A DNA stretch of 64,000 nt from an uncultured Emticicia sp. (lineage in GTDB: Bacteria; Bacteroidota; Bacteroidia; Cytophagales; Spirosomataceae), in contig NZ_CALCZQ010000052.1 of the NCBI RefSeq assembly GCF_937903345.1, forward strand, positions 62,001 through 126,000. The letters are read 5' to 3'. The notes under the pieces are model-generated. The model was not told where the DNA came from. It saw nothing but the letters and a program-made list of their open reading frames with translations, and did not search any database. Below are positions 53,348 to 62,695 of the stretch, piece by piece. Position 1 is the first letter of the stretch, and every line of letters starts with the position of its first letter. The position numbers were made by a program, and so were the translations under genes.

Positions 53348-54301
53348 TTACAAGCCTGACATCCCAACCAAAATGCTCTTCAAAACAGCCTGTGCTGACC
53401 ATTCACGGTTAGCGGCTTGTTGAATCACAACAGATTGATTATCAAGCACATAATCGCTTACTTTGAGGTTTCTGCGAACTGGCAAGCAGTGCATAAAAAG
53501 TCCATTATTTGTCAAATCCATTTTTTCTTTTGTAATCATCCAAGATGGGTCTTGCGAAAGTACTTGACCGTATTTTGTGTACGATGACCAGTTTTTGCCA
53601 TATACAAAATCTGCACCTTTGAGGGCTACGTTTTGGTCGTAGATTACTTGGGCATTACCAACTATTTCGGGAGCTAAATCGTAGCCTTCGGGATGCGAAA
53701 TTATGAATTCGTAGTCCGTTTTATTGACCCATTCGGCAAAAGAATTGGCTACGGCCTGCGGCAACGGCTTGAAATGTGGCAACCAAGTAAGCACCACTTT
53801 TGGGCGAGCGGTTTGCTTAGTTTCTTCTATGGTAATCAAATCAGCCAAAGATTGACAAGGATGACGAGTAGCCGATTCTAAATTGATGATTGGCACGCCA
53901 GCAAATTGCCTAAATTTTTCCATTACTATCTCTCTATAATCAGCATCACGGTCTTTGAGTCCAGCAAATGCACGCACCGCAATAATATCGCAGTAACTCC
54001 CGATTACGGCTGCGGCTTCTTTTACATGTTCGGCTTTATCTCCGTTCATAATTACGCCATCTTCCATTTCAAGTTGCCAACTATCTTGCCCTATGTTCAT
54101 CATCAATACATTCATTCCCAGATTTTCGGCAGCTTTTTGGGTGCTTAGACGTGTACGAAGACTTTGATTGAAAAAAAGTAAACCAATGGTTTTGTTTTTT
54201 CCGAGTGTTTGGTCGGCGAAACGATTTACTTTTTGTCTGATACCTTCTTGAATTAATTCTTGCACGTTATCAACATCGTGCAGAGAGATAAAATGTTTCA
54301 T
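53348..54301 (-). CDS. N-acetyl/N-succinyl-ornithine carbamoyltransferase
   Basis: A 317-residue enzyme of arginine synthesis that transfers a carbamoyl group to an acylated ornithine. Carbamoyl-phosphate is bound by QSLRTRLS (residues 46–53) and HPCQSLADLIT; MHCLPVRRN near residue 271 is the ornithine-side motif. It matches the Xanthomonas acetyl- and Bacteroides succinyl-ornithine enzymes, not classical ArgF. The specificity residue in GDKAEHV is Ala90, where the Bacteroides succinyl enzyme has Pro and the Xanthomonas acetyl enzyme Glu. So which substrate is used cannot be assigned. No other arginine genes are in the window. Confidence 0.9.
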   Translation of the reverse strand: MKHFISLHDVDNVQELIQEGIRQKVNRFADQTLGKNKTIGLLFFNQSLRTRLSTQKAAENLGMNVLMMNIGQDSWQLEMEDGVIMNGDKAEHVKEAAAVIGSYCDIIAVRAFAGLKDRDADYREIVMEKFRQFAGVPIINLESATRHPCQSLADLITIEETKQTARPKVVLTWLPHFKPLPQAVANSFAEWVNKTDYEFIISHPEGYDLAPEIVGNAQVIYDQNVALKGADFVYGKNWSSYTKYGQVLSQDPSWMITKEKMDLTNNGLFMHCLPVRRNLKVSDYVLDNQSVVIQQAANREWSAQAVLKSILVGMSGL

Positions 54302-54391
54302 TTTTCCTTGGATTTCTAAAAATGCACAGCTTTAGGTAGTAATATTTACATCGTAACTGGCTATTAATCAAACAACTATATAATTATAAAA

Positions 54392-55321
54392 TTATTCATA
54401 CAAAATTGCTCTGCTAACTTTCGATGGTAGTGGCCCCATGGTTGTTAGTTTCAAAACTGCAATGTTTACGCCCGCTTTAGCACAAGTTTCAATGTCTTTT
54501 CCTTCTAAAAATGCTGTCAAGAAGCCTGACCAGTACGAATCTCCTGCTCCTGTGGCATCAACTACGTCAATTTGTCGAGCCGCCATTTCAAACTTTTTAT
54601 TGCCATATTCATAAGAAATAATGCTTCCTCGTCCGCCCATCGTAAAACAAACTACCGATGCCCCCATGCGATGTAAATCGGCAATAGCTTCTTCGGGTTC
54701 GATAACTCTGCCGTACAAACGTTCGGCATCGTCTTCACTCATTTTGGTCAATACTCCGTGCTTGATGTATGCCTCAATTATTTGCCTGGCTTCCTTTCGG
54801 TCAGGCCAAATTGTTGGTGCATAATTCAAATCAATACTCAGTTGGCAACCCAAATGTACGGCTCTTTCTGCGGCATCAAGGATTGTTTTTTGAGCGGGAT
54901 CTTGACTCAAAGCAAAACAAGTTGTATGAAAAATGGCACTTTGGCTCAATAATTCGTCTGAAATATGCTTTGGTCGTATCATCTTGTCGGCGGTTCGATA
55001 AGCTATAAAATCGGGTGTTCCCTTCGAGCGAGCCACAACTACAATGCTCGACGGCTCTTGTTTATCTACACCAACGTGACTGACATCAACTCCAGTTTCA
55101 CGGACTTTTTCTACTAAATATTTCCCTAAATTATCATCACCTACGCACGAAACAATAGCAGTTTGATTACCCAAACGAGCCATATTGGCGGCTAAATTGG
55201 AAGGGCTTCCCCCTTGAAAACGTTGAAATCTTTCGGTTTTTAAAATATCTTCTGTAATCTCCATACCAATAAAGTCAGCCAGCAATTCGCCAACCGCTAA
55301 AAGTGCATATTTTCGAGCCAT
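54392..55321 (-). CDS. PfkB-family sugar kinase
   Basis: A 309-residue ribokinase-fold kinase that phosphorylates a sugar or nucleoside, likely fructokinase-like. The sugar-side signature is FQGGSPSNLAANMARLG near residue 35; the anion hole and catalytic Asp are in DVVDATGAGDSYWSGFLTAF near residue 250. LSIDLNYAPTIWP lies in the Rossmann core. It is downstream of the APC permease on the same strand. The substrate cannot be assigned. Confidence 0.88.
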   Translation of the reverse strand: MARKYALLAVGELLADFIGMEITEDILKTERFQRFQGGSPSNLAANMARLGNQTAIVSCVGDDNLGKYLVEKVRETGVDVSHVGVDKQEPSSIVVVARSKGTPDFIAYRTADKMIRPKHISDELLSQSAIFHTTCFALSQDPAQKTILDAAERAVHLGCQLSIDLNYAPTIWPDRKEARQIIEAYIKHGVLTKMSEDDAERLYGRVIEPEEAIADLHRMGASVVCFTMGGRGSIISYEYGNKKFEMAARQIDVVDATGAGDSYWSGFLTAFLEGKDIETCAKAGVNIAVLKLTTMGPLPSKVSRAILYE

Positions 55322-55431
55322 AGATTAGAGTTTTTGCAAAGATTGTAGTATTTACTAAAGAATTAAAAAAATGAGGTAATAATTTTCTGATTTTAGCAAT
55401 AATTTAGTTAATTTGACTTTAAAATCAGGCT

Positions 55432-56772
55432 TTATAAGTTAATGTTTTTTGTCATCAAAAATAATGGGTAACTCAAAACCAAGAAAATAAGGGCATACAT
55501 ACTACTATTGATGTCAGAATAAATTGCTCCAAGCAGGAACATAATCGAGATAATAATCAACACAGAAGGAATAAAAGGATAACCGATAACTTTATAAGGT
55601 CTGGGTAAATTTGGTTCTTTTCGGCGAAGCATGATTACCGAAGCAAAACCAGCGGCATAAGTCATAACGAAAAAGAAAACTGCAATATCAGAAAGACGCT
55701 CACAAGTGTCTTTCCCACTGATAATTAATAGAATAGAGCAAATTCCTGTTAAAGGCATCGCAAAAGCCGGAGTTCCGCCGCTATTTACTTTTTGGGCAAG
55801 TTTGAAGAAAAGACCATCTTTACTCATTGAATATATAACTCTTGGAGCAAACATTATTTGGGCATTTAGCATTCCGAGAATTGAAACCATTAAGAAAAAA
55901 GTCACGATTTTTCCTGATTTTTCACCAAAAATTAATCTAATGGCATCGGCTGCCGCCAATTTTGAAGTAGCTAAGTTTTCAATCGGCATGATGTAGAGAA
56001 TAGCCAAATTGACCAGTAAATAGATTGCAATCACTACCAATACGCCACTAATCATTGATTTGGGCAGATTTTTGGCCGGGTCCGTATTTTCTTCGGTAAA
56101 ATATGCGGCAGTGTGCCAGCCATCGAATGCATAAAACACTTGTTGAAAAGCAACGATTAATCCCGTCAGTAAAGCTGGCTGAGCAACACGTTGAGTGGTT
56201 GCTACTAAATCATACGTGTGTACATCTCCACCATAGATAAAACACATGGTAATAAATGCAAAAAGCCCAATTGCTTTCAGAAACGACATAATTTCCTGCG
56301 ATTTACCTGCCGATTTCGTGCCAATCCAATGAAAACTCATTAAAAGTAGTAGAATACTGATTGCCATCCAGCGAATAATTGGTTGTACATCAGGCCAAAC
56401 CAAGGCGATATATTCACTCATTGTATAAGCTCCAAAACCCAAAGCTGCTACAGTTCCAAGCCAACTCGTGATGCCAGTTACGAAACCAAAGTAATCGCCA
56501 AATGCTCTACGTGCATATACATACCAAGCACCCGCACGGGGAATAGAAACCCCCAGTTCAATCGTGCAAAGGACACCCAAGAAAGCATACAAACTCACTA
56601 ATGCCCAAACCAACATAATGAGCGAAGGGTCGCCGAGGTTGGCTGCAATTGGGCCAGGTTTCCGTAAAATACCAGTACCGATTGTTCCGCCAACTGTTAC
56701 AGCAATTCCAAAACCCACGCCGAGTAGTTTGAGAAGGTTGTTCGAGTCTTCTTTTTGAATATTTTGATTCAT
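55432..56772 (-). CDS. APC-family amino acid permease
   Basis: A 446-residue transporter with 12 hydrophobic segments. The APC consensus GFGIAVTVGGTIGTGILRKPG near residue 20 is the substrate-binding first helix; ELGVSIPRAGAWYVYARRAFG and QVFYAFDGWHTAAYFTEE are the other conserved regions. It imports amino acids or polyamines, likely by proton or exchange coupling. The PfkB kinase lies 110 bases downstream on the same strand, so co-transcription is possible but not clear. Confidence 0.88.
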   Translation of the reverse strand: MNQNIQKEDSNNLLKLLGVGFGIAVTVGGTIGTGILRKPGPIAANLGDPSLIMLVWALVSLYAFLGVLCTIELGVSIPRAGAWYVYARRAFGDYFGFVTGITSWLGTVAALGFGAYTMSEYIALVWPDVQPIIRWMAISILLLLMSFHWIGTKSAGKSQEIMSFLKAIGLFAFITMCFIYGGDVHTYDLVATTQRVAQPALLTGLIVAFQQVFYAFDGWHTAAYFTEENTDPAKNLPKSMISGVLVVIAIYLLVNLAILYIMPIENLATSKLAAADAIRLIFGEKSGKIVTFFLMVSILGMLNAQIMFAPRVIYSMSKDGLFFKLAQKVNSGGTPAFAMPLTGICSILLIISGKDTCERLSDIAVFFFVMTYAAGFASVIMLRRKEPNLPRPYKVIGYPFIPSVLIIISIMFLLGAIYSDINSSMYALIFLVLSYPLFLMTKNINL

Positions 56773-57171
56773 TTAGTTGAAGTTTTTATGTTAGTTTTGA
56801 AGCGAAGATAATAATTTTAAGTAAAAGACAAAACCATACTTTAGAAGAGAGAATATTGCGAAACGTTCGGAAATATCACTAATGAATTGATATTCAATAT
56901 AATGATGCAGAAATTTTTGTGAAGCAGGTAAAAAAAAGGTCAATTTGCTGACCGACAATCCTATCTATGTTAAATTCAATTAAGTTTCAAACAATCGTTT
57001 TGACTCAAATTAAGAAACAAATCTACCACAATTTATTTTTTATGAAGTGGTTAAATAGGTAGGTATTTATATTCAATTTGTTTGGGTACTCTTGTTAGGT
57101 TGTCAGTTTAATCCAACAACCCTTTAGAGACATTCAAATTTCATCATAGGTTATCAATTCTAAAAGAACAA
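56773..57171. other. Non-coding region between the APC permease and the DeoR gene
   Basis: Divergent promoter region of 483 bases in total. This 399-base part is AT-rich with a possible small stem (GGTCA...TGACC, near 56938–56953) and no gene I can support. The rightmost part carries the TTTGCA array described separately. Confidence 0.5.
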
Positions 57172-57248
57172 TGCAAATATATGCAAAGTATTTTTATTCT
57201 GTCAAGAAATATTTGCATTTATTTGCAATATTTGCACTAAAATTTGCA
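57172..57248 (+). promoter_or_regulatory. Array of six TTTGCA/TGCAAA elements before the DeoR gene
   Basis: TGCAAA occurs at 57172–57177 and 57182–57187, and TTTGCA at 57212–57217, 57222–57227, 57231–57236 and 57243–57248. The first pair and the third/fourth are exactly 10 bases apart and the rest 9–12, so they lie on about one face of the helix. The last element ends 7 bases before the DeoR start codon. This looks like a cooperative operator for autoregulation by the adjacent DeoR protein. Confidence 0.75.
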
Positions 57249-57255
57249 ATAAATT

Positions 57256-58008
57256 ATGTTAAAGGAAGAAAGACAACGTTTAATACTTGATAAACTCAAT
57301 ACCGATAAGAAAATTAATTTTGTAGAACTAGGAAAATTCTTGGATGTATCATATGACAGCATTCGTCGAGACATTATCGAATTGGAGGATAAAGGCTTCT
57401 TGAAAAAGGTACACGGAGGAGCAGTAGCCAACTCTTATTTATCGGTTTTAGGAATAAAGACAAATGGGGCAAGCAGTAGCGAAGAACTGGGTATTTTATC
57501 AAAAAAAGCCCAAAAACTCTTCGAAAATCGACAAACCATCATCATGGATGGCGGAACGACCAATTTTTTTATGGCCGAACAACTCGCCAAAACGATAGAA
57601 CTAACAATTGTTACCAACAGTACACCATTGGCAATGGCCTTAAACGAACACCCAAGAATCGATGTAATTTTTTTGGGAGGAACGTACTTTAAACGTTATC
57701 AGATTACACTCGGTAGTGAGGTTTCTCGCCAACTTGAACACATCAATGCCGACTATTATTTTATGGGTGTCAATGGGGTTCATGCTCAAAAAGGGCTGAG
57801 TATTCGCCATTATGAGGAGTCATTAATCAAGCAACAAATGATGCAAGCTGCAAAAAAAACGGTTTGCTGCACCATTGAAGAGAAGCTAAATGTGCAAGAA
57901 GCACACAGAGTTTGCAATTTTCAGCAAGTAGATTTGATGATTACGAATCTAAAGCCAACCGATGTCGCTTTGAAAGATTTTCAGAAGCAAGGAGTTGAGA
58001 TTATTTAA
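57256..58008 (+). CDS. DeoR-family transcriptional regulator
   Basis: A 250-residue regulator with an N-terminal HTH (about 5–60; MLKEERQRLILDKL, LGKFLDVSYDSIRRDIIELEDKGFLKKVHGGAV) and a C-terminal DeoRC sensor domain (around 80–245; IIMDGGTTNFFMAEQL, TIVTNSTPLAMAL, DVIFLGGTYFKR, SIRHYEESLIKQQMM). The sensor domain of this family binds sugar phosphates. It is preceded by the TTTGCA array. The esterase lies 106 bases downstream and the PfkB kinase/permease on the other side; a sugar-phosphate signal would suit control of the sugar kinase. Confidence 0.9.
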   Translation: MLKEERQRLILDKLNTDKKINFVELGKFLDVSYDSIRRDIIELEDKGFLKKVHGGAVANSYLSVLGIKTNGASSSEELGILSKKAQKLFENRQTIIMDGGTTNFFMAEQLAKTIELTIVTNSTPLAMALNEHPRIDVIFLGGTYFKRYQITLGSEVSRQLEHINADYYFMGVNGVHAQKGLSIRHYEESLIKQQMMQAAKKTVCCTIEEKLNVQEAHRVCNFQQVDLMITNLKPTDVALKDFQKQGVEII

Positions 58009-58114
58009 TTGTCAACTTAAATTGAAGCTGTTTGCAGAAGTAGGATGCATCATTTCATCGTTTAACTTCGAAATCTGAGGGAGAAAAACATTATTAACTT
58101 AAATCGCAATCAAA

Positions 58115-58981
58115 ATGCAACAGAATTACCTTTTTAGCTTTCTTTTTTTTGTAAGTTCGTTCATAACAAAAGCTCAAATTGTTGATGATTCCCTTCTAAT
58201 TGAGGGGCATCAAAGGAGTTTCCATTTCTTAAAATCGACTAAACCAAATGCTTCGCTGGTGTTTGTTTTACACGGTTCGGGTGGAAATGGTACGCAAATG
58301 CGAACAAGAGCAAAGTCACTGGAGGGAATTGCTCCATCCGAAAATATTTTTTTGGTTTATCCTGATGGCTATAAAAAATATTGGAATGAATGCCGAAAAA
58401 CAGCCAATTCTGCAGCTAATTTAGAAAATATCAACGAAAATGCTTTCTTTGAGTCGATGATTAGATACTTTATAGAACGCTATCAAATCAACGAAAAGCA
58501 GGTTTTTGCAGTCGGAACATCTGGCGGTGGACACATGGCATATAAACTGGCATTGACAATGCCAAAAAGTTTCAGAGCCATTACGGCACTGATTGCCAAT
58601 TTACCCGATACAAATAATATCGATTGCGAAGAAAAACGCAGAGCCATGCCTGTCATGATTGTCAATGGTACAGCCGATAAAACAAATCCGTATGAAGGTG
58701 GCGAGGTAATTACCAATAACATTAGCTTAGGATTGGTTCGCTCAACTGACCGAACATTTGAATATTGGTCTTCCCTAGCTGGTTATAAAGGAAAACCTCG
58801 CATGCAAAAATTACCGGATACCGACCCAAAAGATGGCAAGACGATAGAAAAATACACTTTCAAAAAGAAAAGAAAACCCGAAGTGACTTTACTGAAAGTT
58901 ATCAACGGTAAGCACGACTATCCAAATGATATCGATGTGCATTTGGAAGCGTGGGAGTTTTTCAAGCGTAGCATGAAATGA
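58115..58981 (+). CDS. Secreted alpha/beta-hydrolase, PHB depolymerase/LpqC-like
   Basis: A 288-residue esterase with signal peptide ending TKAQ. LVFVLHGSGGNGTQM is the oxyanion loop, VGTSGGGHMAYKLAL contains the nucleophile Ser (G-T-S-G-G), NGTADKTNPYEGG the acid Asp, and INGKHDYPN the His. The family cleaves polyhydroxybutyrate, feruloyl or acetyl esters; the real substrate is unknown. Its stop overlaps the start of the NUDIX gene (ATGA), so the two are translationally coupled. Confidence 0.86.
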   Translation: MQQNYLFSFLFFVSSFITKAQIVDDSLLIEGHQRSFHFLKSTKPNASLVFVLHGSGGNGTQMRTRAKSLEGIAPSENIFLVYPDGYKKYWNECRKTANSAANLENINENAFFESMIRYFIERYQINEKQVFAVGTSGGGHMAYKLALTMPKSFRAITALIANLPDTNNIDCEEKRRAMPVMIVNGTADKTNPYEGGEVITNNISLGLVRSTDRTFEYWSSLAGYKGKPRMQKLPDTDPKDGKTIEKYTFKKKRKPEVTLLKVINGKHDYPNDIDVHLEAWEFFKRSMK

Positions 58982-59397
58982 CAAATCTGCCAGAAATAGA
59001 TAAAATCGCCTATATCCGAATCGAAAATGGAAAGATTCTGAGTACGAGGTCGAAAGGAAAAACGAAATATTATATTCCTGGAGGAAAAAGAGAAAACAAC
59101 GAAACAGATGAAGAAACGCTCATCAGAGAAATTCGGGAAGAACTCAATGTTTCAATAATTTCGGCAACAATCAATTATTTCGGTACATTCAAAGCCCAAG
59201 CTGATAGTCAAAAAGCTGGCGTAATCGTAAAAATGACTTGCTATACCGCAGAATATGAAGGTAATTTAGAACCTTGCAGTGAAATTGAAGAAATAAAATG
59301 GCTTTCTTATGCCGACCGTGATAAGGTTTCGGCAGTAGATAAAATCATTTTTGATTTCTTGAAAGAAAAGGGGAGTTGGCTTAAATTTACCCTTTAA
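58978..59397 (+). CDS. NUDIX hydrolase
   Basis: A 139-residue pyrophosphohydrolase. The Nudix box is complete: GGKRENNETDEETLIREIREELNV (split here as GGKRENNETDEETL and IREIREELNV) near residues 38–60. GVIVKMTCYTAEY and ELEPCSEIEEIKWLSY-like strands complete the fold. Substrates range from damaged nucleotides to coenzymes; this one cannot be assigned. It begins on the last four bases of the esterase gene. Confidence 0.88.
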   Translation: MTNLPEIDKIAYIRIENGKILSTRSKGKTKYYIPGGKRENNETDEETLIREIREELNVSIISATINYFGTFKAQADSQKAGVIVKMTCYTAEYEGNLEPCSEIEEIKWLSYADRDKVSAVDKIIFDFLKEKGSWLKFTL

Positions 59398-59572
59398 TAT
59401 CCTTATAAACACTAAATATCTCCGTTTAACATATTTTAAAGTATTTTAGCAAATTTATTTAGCCTATAATCGTTATAGACTGGATTGATTTTTGTTAATT
59501 TAGTACCAACAATTTACTGCCGTTTTGAGCATTATTATTGCAAATTATCCATTTAAAACACCTGTCTGAAAT

Positions 59573-61690
59573 ATGAAAAAGCCAAGTTTGTTTATCAAGG
59601 CATTTTTGAGCATAAGTTTGTTGACGATTTTTATGGCGGCAACTCCCCTCAATGAAGACCCGCCGAGTAAAAACGAAACGATTCTACGATACGTTGGAGC
59701 AATGCTCGAACAAGGACATTATAGTCCGAAAAAGATTGATGATAATTTCTCGAAAGAAATTTTTAGTGAATTTTTGAAACGTCTCGACCCAAGCAAACGA
59801 ATTTTGCTCGAAAAAGACATAGCGAAATTGCGTAAGTTTGAAACAACGATTGATGATGAAATTCATGGTTCGCCATTGGTGTTTTTTGCTGCGGTAGATG
59901 AAATATATAAAAACAGAATTATTGAGGCAGAAGAAATGTATAAACAATACATCGAAAAACCATTTGAGTTTAATAAAGATGACGTATTGGAATTAGATGC
60001 TGATAAATTAGATTTCGCTACGAATGACTCAGAAAAAAAGGAACGTTGGAGAAAATACCTAAAATGGCAGACGCTTGACCGATACATTGAAGCCCAAGAA
60101 ACACAAGAAAAAAACAAAGCTAAGCAAGATTTGTTAGTCAAATCTGACCAAGAGTTGGAGAAAGAAGCCCGTGCGAAAGTAAAAAAAGCAATGGACAAAT
60201 ATTTTGACCGTTTGCGAAATAAATTCGACGAAAATCAACGCTTTGCAATGTTGGTCAATTCAATCACCAACGAAATGGACCCGCACACTGATTTTTTCCC
60301 ACCAGTGGAAAAACGCTCGTTTGACGAACGTTTGAGTGGTCGTTTCTTCGGCATTGGTGCATTATTGCAGCAAGAAGATGATAAAATTAAAATCAAATCC
60401 GTAACAACTGGTGGCCCAGCTTGGAAGTCGGGTGAGATTCAGGCCAATGATTTTATCGTAAAAGTAGCCCAAGCAACGGGCGAAGCCGAAGATATTACAG
60501 GTTATACGACTGATGATGCGGTGAAACTTATCAGAGGTGCCGAAGGTACGGAAGTGAAAATTACTGTTCAGAAAGCTGATGGGACTTTAAAAACTGTTTC
60601 AATGATTCGTGCAGAATTGAAATTGGATGAAACCTTTGCTCGTAGTGTAATTATAAATAGTGGCAAACACAAAATTGGTTTGATTGATTTACCTGCATTT
60701 TATGCCGATTTTCAGCGTCCACAAGCGGCTCGTTGCTCGCAAGATGTAGCCAAAGAAGTGGCTCGTTTGAAAGCCGAAGGCGTAGAAGGAATCATTCTTG
60801 ATATCAGAGATAATGGGGGTGGTAGCTTGCAAGAAGTGGTGAATATGGTTGGTCTATTTATCAAAACTGGGCCTGTTGTGCAAATTCGTGATCGGGCAGG
60901 TCGCCCCTCACAAATGGCCGACAATGACGCTTCTGTTCTTTATGATGGCCCATTGGTAGTAATGGTAAACGAAAGAAGTGCTTCGGCTTCTGAGATTTTT
61001 GCATCGGCTATTCAAGATTATAAGCGTGGGGTAGTGGTTGGTTCAAGTTCAACTTTTGGTAAAGGTACTGTTCAACGTGCCTTCCCAGTTGGTGGAAATG
61101 GCAACGGAAGTGGAGCGGGCGATTTAGGTGCTGTGCATCTAACACTTCAAAAATATTATAGAGTAGATGGTGGTGCAACGCAACTAAAAGGTGTAGAATC
61201 TGATATTGTTTTGCCAGGTTTGTACGAAGCATATAAAGTACGCGAAAAAGATAGTCCTAATGCTCTCGTTTGGGATGAAATGCCGAAAGCATCCTATCAA
61301 ACTTGGACTTATGCTCCCGATTTAGTGGCTTTGCAACAAAAAAATCAAGAGCGTTTAACAAGCAATAGTGTATTTAAAGAAATAAAAGATAAGACGAATA
61401 TTTTGGCCGATAATCGCAAAACGGCACGTTCGTTGGAAATTCAAAAATATAAAGCTCAACAAAAAGAAGTGAAAGATATTTCGACCATGGTTAGAAATTT
61501 AACTCAGCTTAAAGATGATTTATTAATAGGTAATTTATCAAACGATATAGAAACTATTAATTCTGATTCGCTGAAAAAAGATAGAAACGATTTCTGGGTA
61601 AAATACTTGAAAAAAGATATATATCTTGGCGAAACGCTTAATATAATGAACGATGTGATTCAACAAAAAGGAATGGCATTGAAAAATTAG
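59573..61690 (+). CDS. prc: Carboxy-terminal processing (tail-specific) protease
   Basis: A 705-residue S41 protease with an N-terminal signal/anchor (residues 8–24). A helical N-terminal domain (30–230) with EFLKRLDPSKRILLEKD is typical of Tsp/Prc. PDZ lies around 240–325 (GRFFGIGALLQQ, VTTGGPAWKSGEI). The catalytic Ser is in NERSASASEIFASA and the Lys in SSSTFGKGTVQ; GVEGIILDIRDNGGGSLQEVV precedes. The C-terminal DUF3340-like part follows. It degrades misfolded or tagged proteins in the periplasm. Single gene with a strong terminator. Confidence 0.94.
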   Translation: MKKPSLFIKAFLSISLLTIFMAATPLNEDPPSKNETILRYVGAMLEQGHYSPKKIDDNFSKEIFSEFLKRLDPSKRILLEKDIAKLRKFETTIDDEIHGSPLVFFAAVDEIYKNRIIEAEEMYKQYIEKPFEFNKDDVLELDADKLDFATNDSEKKERWRKYLKWQTLDRYIEAQETQEKNKAKQDLLVKSDQELEKEARAKVKKAMDKYFDRLRNKFDENQRFAMLVNSITNEMDPHTDFFPPVEKRSFDERLSGRFFGIGALLQQEDDKIKIKSVTTGGPAWKSGEIQANDFIVKVAQATGEAEDITGYTTDDAVKLIRGAEGTEVKITVQKADGTLKTVSMIRAELKLDETFARSVIINSGKHKIGLIDLPAFYADFQRPQAARCSQDVAKEVARLKAEGVEGIILDIRDNGGGSLQEVVNMVGLFIKTGPVVQIRDRAGRPSQMADNDASVLYDGPLVVMVNERSASASEIFASAIQDYKRGVVVGSSSTFGKGTVQRAFPVGGNGNGSGAGDLGAVHLTLQKYYRVDGGATQLKGVESDIVLPGLYEAYKVREKDSPNALVWDEMPKASYQTWTYAPDLVALQQKNQERLTSNSVFKEIKDKTNILADNRKTARSLEIQKYKAQQKEVKDISTMVRNLTQLKDDLLIGNLSNDIETINSDSLKKDRNDFWVKYLKKDIYLGETLNIMNDVIQQKGMALKN

Positions 61691-61732
61691 TTTTCTGTCT
61701 TCAGTGGGCAAGTTTACAATGAACAGTCTTTC

Positions 61733-61779
61733 AAAAAACAAAAACCTCGCAAGTTTATCTTACGAGGTTTTTGTTTTTT
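61733..61779. terminator. Bidirectional terminator after the tail-specific protease
   Basis: Perfect 17-bp arms (AAAAAACAAAAACCTCG and CGAGGTTTTTGTTTTTT) with a 13-base loop between convergent genes. Confidence 0.88.
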
Positions 61780-61822
61780 GAAAATTGCCTATTTAAAGAC
61801 TTAAAACTGTGGCCTTTAAAAT

Positions 61823-62554
61823 TTATCTCTTAAAACTTTTAAACCAACTCCAGATTTTCATCATAATTACGCCAAAAATAGCTTCTTGAAAAATCTTACT
61901 AGACATTTTTGACACGCCTTTTGTGCGGTCGGTGAAAATAATTGGCACTTCTGTAATTTTAAATTTATATAAAAAAGCGTTGAATTTCATTTCAATCTGA
62001 AAAGCATAGCCGATAAACGTTATTTTATCTAGTGGAATAGTTTTCAATACTTCTTTTCTATAACAAATAAATCCACCTGTTGGGTCCATTATTTTCATAC
62101 CCGTTATCATTCTCACATAAACACCCGCAAAATATGACATCAGAACTCTCCCCATCGGCCAGTTTACAACGTTTACGCCTTTAATATAGCGAGAGCCAAT
62201 TGCCACATCATAGCCATCAGTTTTGCACGCTTTGTATAGTTTTACTAAATCTTCTGGATTGTGTGAGAAATCGGCATCCATTTCATAAATAAACTGATAG
62301 TCGTTTTCTAAAGCCCATTTAAAACCGCGAATATATGCTGTGCCTAAGCCAAGCTTTCCACTTCTCTCAATAAGATATAGATGTTGGCTAAACTCATTTT
62401 GTAGCTCTTTAACTTTTTTTCCAGTACCATCGGGCGAGCCATCATCCAAAATCAGAACATCAAAGGTTTCGCTCAAGCTCATGACTTTTCTGATAATCGC
62501 TTCTATGTTGTCGATTTCATTAAAAGTCGGAATAATTACAAGATTTTCTTTCAA
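61823..62554 (-). CDS. Polyprenol-phosphate mannose synthase-like glycosyltransferase (GT2)
   Basis: A 243-residue GT-A enzyme that starts with TTG (KENLVIIPTFNEIDN). DVLILDDGSPDGTGKKV and FIYEMDADFSHNPEDL (metal-binding DxD) are the catalytic blocks, and VAIGSRYIKG and MKIMDPTGGFICYRKEVL are DPM1-like. The C-terminal membrane helices of Dpm1/GtrB are missing, as in the soluble, short DPM1 type. It makes polyprenyl-phosphate-linked hexose for periplasmic glycosylation; the sugar is inferred. It lies 142 bases from the DUF4296 gene on the same strand. Confidence 0.9.
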   Translation of the reverse strand: MKENLVIIPTFNEIDNIEAIIRKVMSLSETFDVLILDDGSPDGTGKKVKELQNEFSQHLYLIERSGKLGLGTAYIRGFKWALENDYQFIYEMDADFSHNPEDLVKLYKACKTDGYDVAIGSRYIKGVNVVNWPMGRVLMSYFAGVYVRMITGMKIMDPTGGFICYRKEVLKTIPLDKITFIGYAFQIEMKFNAFLYKFKITEVPIIFTDRTKGVSKMSSKIFQEAIFGVIMMKIWSWFKSFKR

Positions 62555-62695
62555 AGTATATAGTCAGGTTTAGGATTGCATATTAATATAAAATAAGACA
62601 AAAAAACGAGATGCGAGATAAAAACTTAATTTCAAATAATTAAATATTGTTTTTTTGCATATTTTCGTCTAGGCACTTATGTACTAACAAAACAA

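Noticed and set aside
57172..57248. Plasmid-type iteron origin
   Set aside because: Spaced TTTGCA repeats resemble iterons, but there is no DnaA-box cluster or replication gene, and they abut a DeoR gene.
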